Notes: a model not told the origin generated them from the sequence alone. 64,000 nt of DNA from Geobacillus stearothermophilus ATCC 12980 (GCF_030369615.1 NZ_CP128494.1:468001-532000); one strand, 5' to 3'; positions 25,282 through 34,018 are shown, numbered from the stretch's first letter. Numbers and translations: made by a program.

Positions 25282-26401
25282 TGTCGTCGTTGTCGGCGGT
25301 GGGGTGATCGGGGCGGCGACAGCTTTTGAGCTCGCCAAACGGCGGCACCGCGTGGCGATTTTCGAAAAAGGAACAATGACCGGCGAAGCGTCAAGCGCGG
25401 CGGCCGGTATGCTGGGGGCGCAATCGGAGTTCGCCGCGCCGAGTCCGCTCATCCCGCTCGCCCTGCAAAGCCGGGCGCTCGTGCCGGCGCTCGCTGCGGA
25501 ATTGCGGGAGAGAACCGGTATTGACATCGGACTTGTCGAAAAAGGAATGCTCAAAGTTGCGACGAATGCGGAAGAAGCGGAGGAGTTGCACCACCATTAT
25601 ACATTTTGGAAGGAAATGGGTGAGACAGTTCACTGGCTGGCGACAGAAGAAGCGCTTAAGCTGGAGCCGCGTCTTGCGGGCGAGGCGCTGGCCGGCGCCA
25701 TGTACATTCCCGGAGACGGGCAAGTGAGCGCCCCGGATTTGGCTGCCGCTCTTGTTTCAGCCGCTGTCTCCGCCGGTGCGCATTTGTATGAGCATACGGA
25801 AGTGTTTGACATTCGTTCGGATGTCGGCGGGCATACCGTGGAAACAGCGAGCGGAACTTTCGCCGCTGCCGCTGTCGTGATCGCCTCGGGCGCCTGGGCG
25901 GCGCGTCTGGGGGCCGCGCTCGAGCTGCCGCTTTTTGTATTCCCGGTCAAGGGGGAATGCATCATGGTGCGTACGCCAACCCCGCTCGTGCAAATGACGG
26001 TGTTTGCGAAAAATGGCTGTTACATCGTGCCGAAGCGCGGCAACCGGCTGCTGATCGGTGCGACGTCCACGCCGGGGACGTACGACCGGCGCGTGTCAAT
26101 CGCGGGGGTGATGAGCCTGCTTCGCCGTGCCGCCCGTGTGCTTCCAGATGTCGAACAGGCAGAATGGGTGAAGGCATGGAGCGGTATCCGACCGCAAACG
26201 AAAGACGGTTTGCCCTATATCGGCGAGCATCCAAAGCGGCGCGGGATATTTGTCGCTGCCGGCCATTACCGGAACGGCATTTTGCTTAGCCCGCTCACCG
26301 GCCGGCTGCTTGCCGACCTAGTAGAGCGGAAAGAGCCGGCGTTTGACTTGTCACCGTTTTCATTAACGCGTCACGCGGAAGAAAAGGTGGGGGTTGAATG
26401 A
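25265..26401 (+). CDS. thiO: Glycine oxidase ThiO
   Basis: A 378-residue flavoprotein of the D-amino-acid oxidase family. The FAD-binding start reads 'YDVVVVGGGVIGAATAFELA', followed by 'EASSAAAGMLGAQSE', typical of ThiO. The C-terminal FAD contact is 'GHYRNGILLSPLTGRLLADL'. It oxidises glycine to dehydroglycine (iminoacetate) for ThiG in aerobic thiazole synthesis. AAAGGGGAGAGGAAAA precedes the ATG, which lies inside the end of tenI. It overlaps thiS by four bases (ATGA). Confidence 0.94.
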   Translation: MGAHYDVVVVGGGVIGAATAFELAKRRHRVAIFEKGTMTGEASSAAAGMLGAQSEFAAPSPLIPLALQSRALVPALAAELRERTGIDIGLVEKGMLKVATNAEEAEELHHHYTFWKEMGETVHWLATEEALKLEPRLAGEALAGAMYIPGDGQVSAPDLAAALVSAAVSAGAHLYEHTEVFDIRSDVGGHTVETASGTFAAAAVVIASGAWAARLGAALELPLFVFPVKGECIMVRTPTPLVQMTVFAKNGCYIVPKRGNRLLIGATSTPGTYDRRVSIAGVMSLLRRAARVLPDVEQAEWVKAWSGIRPQTKDGLPYIGEHPKRRGIFVAAGHYRNGILLSPLTGRLLADLVERKEPAFDLSPFSLTRHAEEKVGVE

Positions 26402-26601
26402 ATTTAGTCATTAATGGCGAGAACGTTGCCGTGCCGGACGAAGTGAAAACGGTCAGCGATTTGCTCGCCCATTTTCGACTTGATCAAAAGCTGGCCATTG
26501 TCGAAGTCAATGTTCGCATTATTCAAAAGCATGAATACGCGGTGACGGCGTTGGCGGACGGCGACCGCGTCGAAATTGTTCATTTTGTAGGAGGCGGTTG
26601 A
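26398..26601 (+). CDS. thiS: Sulfur carrier protein ThiS
   Basis: A 67-residue ubiquitin-like protein starting '[20 protein letters not shown]' and ending in the required Gly-Gly ('HFVGGG', with one extra Gly before it). The C-terminal glycine is adenylated by ThiF and turned into a thiocarboxylate that gives sulfur to ThiG. Its start overlaps thiO (ATGA), and thiG begins two bases after its stop. Confidence 0.94.
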   Translation: MNLVINGENVAVPDEVKTVSDLLAHFRLDQKLAIVEVNVRIIQKHEYAVTALADGDRVEIVHFVGGG

Positions 26602-26602
26602 A

Positions 26603-27370
26603 ATGCTGAAAATTGGTCCGTATGAATTCTCTTCGCGGTTGTTGCTCGGGACGGGCAAATATCCGAGCCTTGAGGTGCAAAAAGAAGCGGTGGAAGCATC
26701 CGGCGCAGAAATTTTGACCTTTGCCGTCCGGCGAATGAACATTTTTGCGCCGGAGCAGCCGAATTTTTTAGAGCAGCTTGATTTAAGCCGATATAAGCTT
26801 CTGCCCAATACCGCCGGGGCAAAAACGGCTGAGGAAGCGGTCCGCATCGCCCGACTGGCCAAAGCATCGGGGCTATGTGATATGATTAAGGTAGAAGTGA
26901 TCGGCTGCGACAAAACGCTTCTTCCCGACCCGGTTGAGACGTTAAAAGCAGCGGAAATGCTGCTGGAAGAAGGGTTTATCGTCTTGCCGTACACGTCTGA
27001 TGACGTCGTGCTCGCCAAGCGCTTGCAAGAGCTTGGCTGCCATGCCGTCATGCCGGGGGCATCGCCGATCGGGTCCGGGCAAGGCATCCTTAACCCGCTC
27101 AATTTGAGCTTTATCATCGAGCAAGCGACCGTGCCGGTGATCGTCGATGCCGGCATCGGCGGGCCGGCCGATGCGGCGCTGGCGATGGAGCTTGGCGCGG
27201 ATGGGGTGCTGTTGAATACGGCCGTGTCCGGCGCAGCTGATCCCGTAAAAATGGCAAAAGCGATGAAGCTGGCGGTGGAAGCGGGACGGCTCGGTTATGA
27301 AGCCGGGCGCATCCCGAAAAAACGATACGCGTCAGCAAGCAGCCCAACGGAAGGAATGAGTGTTGTTTGA
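26603..27370 (+). CDS. thiG: Thiazole synthase ThiG
   Basis: A 255-residue TIM barrel. Clear motifs are '[20 protein letters not shown]', '[12 protein letters not shown]', the Schiff-base Lys in '[10 protein letters not shown]' (near residue 97), '[18 protein letters not shown]' and the phosphate site '[20 protein letters not shown]'. It joins DXP, dehydroglycine and ThiS-bound sulfur to the thiazole. Its stop overlaps the TTG start of thiF (TTGA). Confidence 0.95.
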   Translation: MLKIGPYEFSSRLLLGTGKYPSLEVQKEAVEASGAEILTFAVRRMNIFAPEQPNFLEQLDLSRYKLLPNTAGAKTAEEAVRIARLAKASGLCDMIKVEVIGCDKTLLPDPVETLKAAEMLLEEGFIVLPYTSDDVVLAKRLQELGCHAVMPGASPIGSGQGILNPLNLSFIIEQATVPVIVDAGIGGPADAALAMELGADGVLLNTAVSGAADPVKMAKAMKLAVEAGRLGYEAGRIPKKRYASASSPTEGMSVV

Positions 27371-28392
27371 ATGAACGGTATTCCCGGCAACAACTATTTG
27401 CGCCGATTGGCGAGGAAGGGCAAAAGAAAATACGGGAAAAGCACGTCGTCTTAATCGGCGCCGGAGCGCTCGGCACAGGAAACGCCGAAGCGCTCGTGCG
27501 CGCCGGCATTGGCAAACTGACGATCATTGACCGCGATTATGTCGAATGGAGCAACTTGCAGCGCCAACAGCTTTACAGCGAAGTGGATGCGAAAGAGCGG
27601 CTGCCGAAGGCGATCGCGGCCAAGCGGCGGCTCGAGCGAATCAACAGCGAGGTCAAGATCGACGCGATAGTCGGTGAGGCTGACGCCGAACAGTTGGAAT
27701 CATTGGCTGTCGAACAGCGGCCCGACCTATTGATCGATGCGACGGACAACTTCGATGCGCGCATGATCATCAATGATGTTGCCTACAAATATGGCATTCC
27801 GTGGATTTACGGCGCCTGCGTCGGCAGCTATGGATTAAGTTACGCGTTTATTCCCGGACGTACCCCATGTTTATATTGCTTGCTTGAAACGGTGCCGCAA
27901 GGGGGATTGACATGCGACACGGCCGGCATTATCAGTCCGGCAGTGCAGATGGTCGTCAGTTACCAAGTGGCTGAGGCGTTGAAAGTTTTAGTCGAGGACT
28001 GGGCCGCGCTGCGCGGCAAGCTCGTTTCGTTTGATCTTTGGACGAATGAATACGCAGCGATTCGCATTGACGCGGTCAAAAGAGACGACTGTCCGACGTG
28101 CGGACATCGTCCATCTTATCCGTTTCTTTCTTATGAACATCAGACGAAGACCGCTGTGCTGTGCGGGCGCGACTCAGTGCAAATTCGACCGTCTTCCCGG
28201 CGCCAGTACGATGTAAACGAATTGGCATCTCTTTTTCGCCGCCAAGGGCTCCGGGCCGAAGCGAATCCGTATCTCGTCTCCGTATCGCTCGGCGCCAAGC
28301 GGCTTGTCGTATTCGCCGACGGGCGCGCGCTTGTGCACGGCACAAAGGATGTGAACGAGGCGAAAACGATTTATTACCGTTATTTAGGATGA
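27367..28392 (+). CDS. thiF: ThiS adenylyltransferase ThiF (MoeB-like E1 enzyme)
   Basis: A 341-residue E1-like enzyme with the ATP site '[21 protein letters not shown]' near residue 27, '[18 protein letters not shown]' and the catalytic Asp region '[17 protein letters not shown]'. Zinc-binding Cys pairs occur at 'TPCLYCLLE' and 'DDCPTCG'. A C-terminal extension of about 80 residues follows the second pair, as in Bacillus MoeB/ThiF proteins. The start is a TTG overlapping thiG's stop, with GGAAGG 11 bases upstream. It is the last gene of the thiamin operon, followed by a terminator. Confidence 0.92.
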   Translation: MNERYSRQQLFAPIGEEGQKKIREKHVVLIGAGALGTGNAEALVRAGIGKLTIIDRDYVEWSNLQRQQLYSEVDAKERLPKAIAAKRRLERINSEVKIDAIVGEADAEQLESLAVEQRPDLLIDATDNFDARMIINDVAYKYGIPWIYGACVGSYGLSYAFIPGRTPCLYCLLETVPQGGLTCDTAGIISPAVQMVVSYQVAEALKVLVEDWAALRGKLVSFDLWTNEYAAIRIDAVKRDDCPTCGHRPSYPFLSYEHQTKTAVLCGRDSVQIRPSSRRQYDVNELASLFRRQGLRAEANPYLVSVSLGAKRLVVFADGRALVHGTKDVNEAKTIYYRYLG

Positions 28393-28429
28393 AAACGGGG
28401 ACCTCTTTTTTTGAGTCCCTGTTTTTTTT
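28393..28429 (+). terminator. Terminator of the thiamin operon
   Basis: AACGGGGACT / AGTCCCTGTT stem followed by eight T, starting at the thiF stop. Confidence 0.85.
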
Positions 28430-28526
28430 CAGTCACAAAACTGTCAAAAAGCCGTCTTGTTTTCCCTGTTTTTCCCGCTATCCATATAGTACGATGAAGG
28501 TAAGAAGGCAAAGGGAGGGGAGATGG

Positions 28527-28610
28527 ATGGATGAGTGGTCCGTCACGTTGAACATCGCCTCGTTGGTAGTGCTTGTCTACTTTATTGGCTCCTGCTGGAT
28601 CGAATCGTAA
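28527..28610 (+). CDS. 27-residue single-helix membrane microprotein
   Basis: The short frame 'MDEWSVTLNIASLVVLVYFI' plus 'GSCWIES' is preceded at ideal distance by AGGGAGGGGAG and followed within one base by a strong terminator. The product is an acidic N-terminal tip, one membrane helix and a short tail with a Cys. Nothing else occupies this region between two terminators. I do not recognise it; the expression signals on both sides are the reason to call it. Confidence 0.6.
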   Translation: MDEWSVTLNIASLVVLVYFIGSCWIES

Positions 28611-28640
28611 AACGCGCCGGCGCACCTCGGCGCGTTTTTT
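28608..28640 (+). terminator. Terminator after the microprotein gene
   Basis: AAAACGCGCCG / CGGCGCGTTTT stem with an eight-base loop and TTTTTT. Confidence 0.85.
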
Positions 28641-28856
28641 GAGGTGGATTTATGGTAATATATAGAAAGTGATTCCACCCACTATAGTCAGCTGGCGAAA
28701 AATTTGTTATATTTAAGGTAAGGAACGGAAACGGCTGCCGATAGCCGCGCAGCCTCATTCCGCCCGATGCCGAAAGTTTTGCTTCAGCAGGCATGTTTTG
28801 GGAAAGGAATGGATATGAATAACATAGTCATGGTCCGATAGGAGTGTGAAGATTCG

Positions 28857-30131
28857 TTGGAAGAGTGGCCGTTAAGGTTGTTCGGTTGGTTTTTCCTTTT
28901 CTTGCTCGCGAACGCATTGTTTGCATCGGCTGAGGCGGCGTTTTCATCCGCCAGCAAAGCCCGGTTAAAACACTACGCGGAAGAGCATTCAAACAACAAG
29001 CGGCTTCAAGCAGTGGTCGGGCATCTTGACCGTGCATTGTTAGCGCTTGCTATGGCCAGCCGTCTAACAGGCATCATCGCGGTGGCGCTATTTATCGAGA
29101 TCGCTGCTTCTCTGCTTGGGGAGCAGACCGGTTTATTTGTCGCCATTGCGGTCATGACCGTTTTGTCTGTCGTCTTCGGTGAAATTTTGCCAAAATCGAT
29201 GGCGAAAGAGTACGCGGAGCCGCTCGCCATCCGGTATGCCGGCCTGGCCTATGGGCTGATGAAGCTCATGGTGCCGATTACGGCATTGTTTCAAGCCCTG
29301 AAAGAGCGTATGACCCGGCGATTCGCCAACGGGGCTGCCGTGCCGGCCGTCACGGAGGAAGATATTAAGGTGATGGTCGAGCTGAGCGAAGAAGAAGGGG
29401 TTATCGACAACAAGGAAAAAGAGCTGATTCAACGTTCGCTCGATTTTGATGAAATTTTAGTCGGAGAAATTTTTACGCCGCGCGCCGATATGGTGGCGGT
29501 CGAGATCAACCAGCCGATTGAAGAGATTCGCGATGTATTTTTGGAGGAAAAATATTCCCGAATCCCGGTCTATGAAGGGGATATTGACAACGTAATCGGC
29601 ATTTTGTCGGAAAGTGACTTTTTCAGCGAACTTGTCCAAAAGCGTGACGTGTGCGTCCGCGAGCTGTTGCGCCAGCCGCTGTTTGTCGTCGAATCGATGA
29701 AAGTGTCCGATTTGCTGCCGGAGCTGCAAAAAAGCAAAGTGCATATGGCGATCGTTGTTGACGAGTTCGGCGGCACGGCCGGCTTGATTACGCTTGAGGA
29801 TATTCTTGAGCAAATCGTCGGCGAAATATGGGATGAGCATGATGAAGCGGTAAAAACCGTGCGTCAAATCGATGAACATAGTTTTGAATTCAGCGCTGAA
29901 CTGCCGCTTGACGAATTTTGCGAAGTGATGAACATCGACGTGCCGGAAAGTGAATCGCATACGTTGGGTGGCTGGATTTTTGAAATGTTTGAGCGCATTC
30001 CGGCGGTCGGCGAAACGTTGCAATACGGCCCGCTGACGTTGACCGTCCGCCAAGTCGACAACCGTCGCATCCGCAAAGTGCTTGTTTCCTTGAGCCAGCA
30101 ACCGCTCGCCGAGCAGGCGGGGGGCGTCTAG
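28857..30131 (+). CDS. CNNM/CorC-type protein: DUF21, CBS pair, CorC_HlyC
   Basis: A 424-residue membrane protein. Residues 1-190 form the DUF21 domain with four helices ('LLANALFASAEAAFSSAS', 'VVFGEILPKSMAKEYAEPLA'). Residues 205-330 form a CBS pair ('IFTPRADMVAVEINQPIEEI', 'MAIVVDEFGGTAGLITLEDI'). Residues 345-415 form the C-terminal CorC_HlyC domain. Relatives export or sense Mg2+ or act in divalent cation homeostasis. The start is a TTG with AGGAG ten bases upstream. The 215 bases before it hold no gene, and I could not recognise an M-box there. Confidence 0.85.
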   Translation: MEEWPLRLFGWFFLFLLANALFASAEAAFSSASKARLKHYAEEHSNNKRLQAVVGHLDRALLALAMASRLTGIIAVALFIEIAASLLGEQTGLFVAIAVMTVLSVVFGEILPKSMAKEYAEPLAIRYAGLAYGLMKLMVPITALFQALKERMTRRFANGAAVPAVTEEDIKVMVELSEEEGVIDNKEKELIQRSLDFDEILVGEIFTPRADMVAVEINQPIEEIRDVFLEEKYSRIPVYEGDIDNVIGILSESDFFSELVQKRDVCVRELLRQPLFVVESMKVSDLLPELQKSKVHMAIVVDEFGGTAGLITLEDILEQIVGEIWDEHDEAVKTVRQIDEHSFEFSAELPLDEFCEVMNIDVPESESHTLGGWIFEMFERIPAVGETLQYGPLTLTVRQVDNRRIRKVLVSLSQQPLAEQAGGV

Positions 30132-30159
30132 GCGCTTTCGGACCGCATGAATATAGAAG

Positions 30160-30188
30160 AGCCCCAGGCTGACTGCCTGGGGCTTTTG
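30160..30188. terminator. Bidirectional terminator
   Basis: AGCCCCAGGC / GCCTGGGGCT stem with a five-base loop and a T-run on the plus strand. It lies between the CNNM gene and the convergent SASP gene. Confidence 0.8.
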
Positions 30189-30218
30189 CCATCTATTATG
30201 AAGTTGTCTGTCAACCGG

Positions 30219-30431
30219 TTATTGAATGTTGCCGAATTGGCCGCCGAGTTGTTGTTGAGCCATCGCTACAAGGCGTTTGGTAATTTCCCCGCCGACCGAA
30301 CCGTTTGCGCGCGAAGTCGTGTCAGCGCCAAGGTTTACACCAAATTCTTGGGCGATTTCGTACTTCATTTGGTCGATCGCTTGTTGGGCACCAGCGACGA
30401 GCAGTTGGTTATTGTTGTTGTTGCGTGCCAT
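30219..30431 (-). CDS. Alpha/beta-type small acid-soluble spore protein
   Basis: A 70-residue SASP with the family blocks '[20 protein letters not shown]' and '[18 protein letters not shown]', and the germination protease (GPR) site around 'YEIAQEFG'. It coats and protects spore DNA and is degraded at germination. AAGGGGAGATGATCAACT precedes the ATG. A SigG-type promoter lies about 170 bases upstream, leaving an unusually long and structured leader. Neighbouring genes correspond to the B. subtilis yhe/sspB region. Confidence 0.93.
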   Translation of the reverse strand: MARNNNNNQLLVAGAQQAIDQMKYEIAQEFGVNLGADTTSRANGSVGGEITKRLVAMAQQQLGGQFGNIQ

Positions 30432-30460
30432 AGTTGATCATCTCCCCTTAGAAATTTTGA

Positions 30461-30530
30461 TGGCTGGGTTGGCTGGATTTGCACCAGCGCTGCACGCGAA
30501 GAAGCGTGCTGCCAAGCTTGGCTGAACCCA
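30461..30530 (-). ncRNA. tRNA-like cloverleaf in the SASP leader
   Basis: The 70 bases fold as a cloverleaf on the minus strand. The acceptor stem TGGGTT pairs with AACCCA. A D-like arm is GCCA-AGCT-TGGC. An anticodon-like arm is GCACGC-TTCTTC-GCGTGC. The T arm is a perfect five-base-pair stem GCTGG/CCAGC with the seven-base loop TGCAAAT. The 3' end reads AACCCA-G-CCA, so CCA is encoded. Deviations from a true tRNA are a four-base D loop, a six-base anticodon loop, a three-base variable region and a mismatch at the last acceptor pair. It lies 30 bases upstream of the SASP start and on the same strand, so it should be part of that transcript. Confidence 0.45.
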
Positions 30531-30601
30531 ACGGCCCACCTGCTTTTGCGTTCGCCAGCGGAAGTGTTTTGGCATGCGTCCTGTTTCGCTGGCGGTACTC
30601 A

Positions 30602-30631
30602 TAGTTTGGAACGTTTTTTGCCCGTTATTCA
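30602..30631 (-). promoter_or_regulatory. Candidate SigG promoter of the SASP gene
   Basis: TGAATA (-35) and CAAACTA (-10) on the minus strand, 17 bases apart, fit the forespore SigG pattern (TGAATA, CATACTA) with one change. Confidence 0.6.
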
Positions 30632-30720
30632 CTGCGATAATATGGTAATTTTTTACGTTTTATCGACGCCGTCATTAGGAAATATGTAAAAGTAAGAGGC
30701 ATCTTAGAGGAGGAAGCAGC

Positions 30721-30963
30721 ATGAATGTGTGTCCACTTTGCAACGGGCTGCGCCGGGTGACAGTGTATTGCAGCTATTGCCGGCAGCCGATGGAAGACCA
30801 AGGGAAAGTGACGGATTATTTCGATGACTACAGTCCGTACATGGATGCGGATGTGATGAAGCTTGCTGACGGTTACCCGCACACATATCGAAACCATGAA
30901 TGCGTCCATCTGTTCTATTGCCCGCACTGCCGGGAGGAGGAGGTGCGGTTCATTAAAGAATAG
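30721..30963 (+). CDS. Small zinc-ribbon-like protein
   Basis: An 80-residue protein with three CxxC pairs: 'CPLCNG' at residue 4, 'CSYCRQ' at 17 and 'CPHCRE' near 68. It should bind one or two zinc ions. The middle is acidic and aromatic ('TDYFDDYSPYMDAD'). A strong AGAGGAGGAAG site precedes the ATG. I do not recognise the family. A GGCTCTAGC / GCTAGAGCC hairpin directly follows the stop but lacks a T-run. Confidence 0.75.
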   Translation: MNVCPLCNGLRRVTVYCSYCRQPMEDQGKVTDYFDDYSPYMDADVMKLADGYPHTYRNHECVHLFYCPHCREEEVRFIKE

Positions 30964-31017
30964 GCTCTAGCGATGCGCTAGAGCCGAATAAGTCTATATA
31001 CAAACAATGGGGGGAGC

Positions 31018-32130
31018 TTACTTCTCATCCGCCGCCCGGATGCGCCGCTCCGTCTCGACGTCGAAGAAATGCGCTTTGTTCAAGTCAAACGCAAGGTCGA
31101 TGCGGTGGCCCGGCTTGATTTCCGTGCGGGCGTCAATGCGGGCGACAAACTCCTGGCCGCCGATGTTTGAATAAATCATCGATTCGGCGCCAAGCAGCTC
31201 AGCGACTTCAACATGCGCGGTAATTTTTGTCATTGGCGATGCCTCCAAGAAGAGCGGCTCATCATGAATGTCTTCCGGACGGATGCCCAAAATGACTTCC
31301 TTGCCGACGTACCCTTGGCTGCGCAGCACTTTCATTTTCCCTTCTGGCACGCCGAATGTCGTCTGGCCGACGACAAACTTGCCGTCTTGCAGCGTTCCTC
31401 TAATAAAGTTCATCGCTGGCGAGCCGATAAAGCCGCCGACGAAGATGTTTTCCGGTTTCTCATACACTTCGCGCGGCGTTCCGACTTGCTGGATGACGCC
31501 GTCTTTCATGACGACGAGGCGGGTGGCCATCGTCATCGCTTCCGTTTGGTCATGGGTGACGTAAATCGTTGTCGTTTCAAGACGCTGATGGAGTTTGGCG
31601 ATTTCCGAGCGCATTTGCACGCGTAATTTGGCGTCCAAGTTTGAAAGCGGTTCGTCCATTAAAAACACTTTCGCATCGCGGACGATGGCGCGTCCCAATG
31701 CTACGCGCTGCCGCTGTCCGCCGGAGAGCGCCTTCGGTTTGCGGTCCAAATATTGCTCAAGGCCGAGAATGCGAGCTGCTTCACGGACGCGTTTCTCGAT
31801 TTCCGCTTTCGGGAACTTGCGCAGTTTTAAGCCGAACGCCATGTTATCATAGACGCTCATATGCGGATAAAGGGCGTAGTTTTGGAATACCATGGCAATA
31901 TCGCGGTCTTTGGGCGGTACATCGTTCACTCGTTTTCCATCGATGTAGAGATCGCCTTTAGAAATTTCCTCCAGGCCTGCAATCATCCGCAATGTTGTCG
32001 ACTTGCCGCAGCCGGACGGACCGACAAAGACGATGAATTCCTTATCTTGAATATGTAAGTTAAAATCTTTTACAGCCGTGACATTGTTATCGTAAATCTT
32101 ATACACATGATCCAACACGAGTTCCGCCAT
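31018..32130 (-). CDS. msmX: Multi-sugar ABC transporter ATPase MsmX
   Basis: A 370-residue ATPase of the MsmK/MsmX/UgpC group. The ATPase domain (1-235) has Walker A 'GPSGCGKST', Q-loop 'VFQNYALYPHMSV', signature 'LSGGQRQRVALGRA' and Walker B 'VFLMDEPLSNLDA'. The C-terminal OB/TOBE regulatory domain includes 'LGIRPEDIHDEP'. MsmX energises several sugar importers whose genes lack their own ATPase. ATG 32130 has AAGGGGG 7 bases upstream. The upstream neighbour is a PucR-type regulator equivalent to B. subtilis yxkF, the same pairing as in B. subtilis. Confidence 0.92.
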   Translation of the reverse strand: MAELVLDHVYKIYDNNVTAVKDFNLHIQDKEFIVFVGPSGCGKSTTLRMIAGLEEISKGDLYIDGKRVNDVPPKDRDIAMVFQNYALYPHMSVYDNMAFGLKLRKFPKAEIEKRVREAARILGLEQYLDRKPKALSGGQRQRVALGRAIVRDAKVFLMDEPLSNLDAKLRVQMRSEIAKLHQRLETTTIYVTHDQTEAMTMATRLVVMKDGVIQQVGTPREVYEKPENIFVGGFIGSPAMNFIRGTLQDGKFVVGQTTFGVPEGKMKVLRSQGYVGKEVILGIRPEDIHDEPLFLEASPMTKITAHVEVAELLGAESMIYSNIGGQEFVARIDARTEIKPGHRIDLAFDLNKAHFFDVETERRIRAADEK

Positions 32131-32261
32131 CACGAATCCCCCTTTATTGAAATCGTTTTCTCACACTCATATTATATAGATGAATGTGAATATTCGTGAA
32201 TAGACAAGGTGCACAAAAAAAGTCGCCCGTTTTCGGCAACATGACGGGGAAGCGTCCGCTG

Positions 32262-33152
32262 CTACGCACGGCGTTGGTGCAAAATAGCCAAATAGGCAGC
32301 CGCGGCGCCTTTAAACCGCTTGATGTCAATGCCGGTTTGCTCGGCCCATTTGTCGATCCGATATTGCAAGCTATTGCGGTGCATATATAGTTTTTTCGCC
32401 GCCATGGAGACGTTTAAATTGCACTCTAAAAATGTTTCCATGGCGCGCACTTCCTCTTCGCCCAGCCCATCGAGAAACGATAAAATTTGCCCTGTCTTGC
32501 CGTCGTCTGCTGCGCTTTCAAGGAGTGGAAGCGGAATGACGTCCTCCCATTCGTACACCGTCTGTTTCGGCCAAAAGCGCCGGGCGGCGGCAAAACATTG
32601 CTGCTCGAGAAGGAACGACTCGTACAGCTCCCCGTTCACCGGGCGAACGGGGCCGATCAGCAAATGCATCGTCGCATAAAAATCGGCGGCGAGCGCATCC
32701 GCCATTTCGGCCAGCAAGAGCGGCTCGGCCGTCCGTTTTTGTTTGGCCTCAATCAGCAGCCCGCGCTTGTCTTCATTCCAAACGATCAGCACCCGCGAGG
32801 CAAATAGGTTGTGGATCGTTTCGGCAAATTCCTGTTTGTTGGCGATCGGGCGATTGACGAGAAAATGAATGAACCGGCAGTATGGGGCAGAGAGCATCGC
32901 AGGAGCGTCGGGGCGGCCGGTGGCCATCCATTGTTTCCACGCCCGTTCTTCTTCGCTTTCCGGCTCCCGCCGGCGGTTGGCTGGGGTCAATAACAGCGCC
33001 AACAGCTGCCGCTCTCGTTCCGTCAACCGCTCTTTGGCGATGCCCACCTCATCGCCCCCGGCGGTGTAAAACCATTCGTACGCCTCGGGATCGGCCGGTT
33101 GACCGTTGATGATAATGTCCCCTTTATAAAGTGATTCGAGCTCTTTTAACAT
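32262..33152 (-). CDS. PucR/CdaR-type helix-turn-helix protein (YxkF-like)
   Basis: A 296-residue protein whose C-terminal 55 residues form the HTH_30 domain found in PucR and CdaR regulators: 'FLECNLNVSMAAKKLYMHRN' followed by 'SLQYRIDKWAEQTGID'. The N-terminal 230 residues show no clear ligand domain. It corresponds to YxkF, encoded beside msmX in B. subtilis. ATG 33152 has AAGGGGG 8 bases upstream. The gene points toward msmX with about 130 bases between, which could hold a separate promoter. The target genes are unknown. Confidence 0.78.
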   Translation of the reverse strand: MLKELESLYKGDIIINGQPADPEAYEWFYTAGGDEVGIAKERLTERERQLLALLLTPANRRREPESEEERAWKQWMATGRPDAPAMLSAPYCRFIHFLVNRPIANKQEFAETIHNLFASRVLIVWNEDKRGLLIEAKQKRTAEPLLLAEMADALAADFYATMHLLIGPVRPVNGELYESFLLEQQCFAAARRFWPKQTVYEWEDVIPLPLLESAADDGKTGQILSFLDGLGEEEVRAMETFLECNLNVSMAAKKLYMHRNSLQYRIDKWAEQTGIDIKRFKGAAAAYLAILHQRRA

Positions 33153-33234
33153 CACGGCGCCCCCTTTTCTACCTTTTTTCATTCATTATAACAGAAAGGC
33201 CGATTTTCCTGGTGGACAGGAAAATCGGCTCCGT

Positions 33235-33423
33235 TTACTCGCCGGCGTCGTATGGCGGTTCTTCTTTGACCAGGTCGCGCGCTTCTTCGATGTTGACCTC
33301 ATCACCGCGGCCGTGCACGACGCCGCCAGCCATCCCTTCATTAATCATGCGGTCAATATCCATGTAATATTCATCGCGCCCCTCATATAAGGCGTCTTGG
33401 CGCCCCGCTTCGTTCCGCTCCAT
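33235..33423 (-). CDS. Hypothetical acidic 62-residue protein
   Basis: A small, very acidic soluble protein ('DEYYMDIDRMINEGMAGGVV', 'NIEEARDLVKEEPPYDAGE'). A good site, AGGAAGGAGCG, precedes the ATG. Small acidic proteins of this kind are common in spore formers, but I do not recognise the family. It may be transcribed with the following regulator gene, from which it is separated by about 80 bases. Confidence 0.65.
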   Translation of the reverse strand: MERNEAGRQDALYEGRDEYYMDIDRMINEGMAGGVVHGRGDEVNIEEARDLVKEEPPYDAGE

Positions 33424-33525
33424 GGTTTCGCTCCTTCCTCATCGTTTTTTCCTAGTTTGTCCGAAACAGGCATAGACTATCCGCTTCGCTCATATGGATG
33501 AAAGAGGACTGGCAAGAAGGAGGGT

Positions 33526-33607
33526 GTAAGGGATTTTGTCGAAAAATATTTTTTGGACATCCCTGAGGAGCCGAAAAGCCTTGATAAATCAACATTTCTA
33601 GAGGGAG
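33526..33607 (+). repeat. 81-bp dispersed repeat, copy 2
   Basis: Near-identical to 9669-9749 (inverse orientation). It stands just upstream of the coiled-coil gene at 33617, with no transposase nearby. It may be the remaining end of a lost element or a repeat into which such elements insert. Confidence 0.75.
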
Positions 33608-33616
33608 GGAAATAGG

Positions 33617-34018
33617 GTGGTTGCTGTGATCAAACAATTGCTGGAAACGACCGCTGCGGCTGAAGAAAAAGCTCGTCAGTTGGCAGCGCTTGAAGAAGAC
33701 GGGCAAACATGGGAAACGTATTTCGCCGAGGTTCAGCGACAACGTCAACTTTGGCAGTATGTTCACCATTTGATGACCGGTGCAGGCTGGGGTGAGAGAA
33801 AGAAACAGCAAGAAGCGGCCAGCACTGGCCGCTTCGAGTTGCTGCAAGCGCTGACCGCCGATGAGTGGAAAAAAGCGAAGCTGTGCCGACAAGTAAGTCA
33901 GCGTTTAAGCGGAGCCGTCCGGCAGGCGGCAGACGGTGTGCTGCAGCAGGCACTTCGTTATAGCAAAGAATTTTTTGCTATGGCGCAAGATGAGCTAGTT
34001 CGGCAAACAGTCGATTGA
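33617..34018 (+). CDS. Hypothetical helical 133-residue protein
   Basis: The GTG start follows GGGAGGGAAATAGG. The product is Gln/Ala/Glu-rich and helical throughout ('VIKQLLETTAAAEEKARQLA', 'AEVQRQRQLWQYVHHLMTG'), without membrane segments or known motifs. Third-position composition looks like that of genuine genes here. Its last 41 bases overlap the end of the convergent ATP-grasp gene, and the dispersed 81-bp repeat ends just before its ribosome binding site. I do not recognise it. Confidence 0.6.
   Translation: MVAVIKQLLETTAAAEEKARQLAALEEDGQTWETYFAEVQRQRQLWQYVHHLMTGAGWGERKKQQEAASTGRFELLQALTADEWKKAKLCRQVSQRLSGAVRQAADGVLQQALRYSKEFFAMAQDELVRQTVD

Noticed and set aside
28641..28856. M-box magnesium riboswitch before the CNNM/CBS gene
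   Set aside because: The location is suggestive, but the conserved M-box segments could not be found.
30461..30530. A functional canonical tRNA gene
   Set aside because: The D loop has four bases, the anticodon loop six and the variable region three, and one acceptor pair is mismatched, so a decoding tRNA is unlikely; kept as a tRNA-like structure.
33452..33892. A 146-codon minus-strand frame over the 81-bp repeat
   Set aside because: No start signal; it is antisense to the helical gene, and its shared peptide with the 9679 region only mirrors the DNA repeat.
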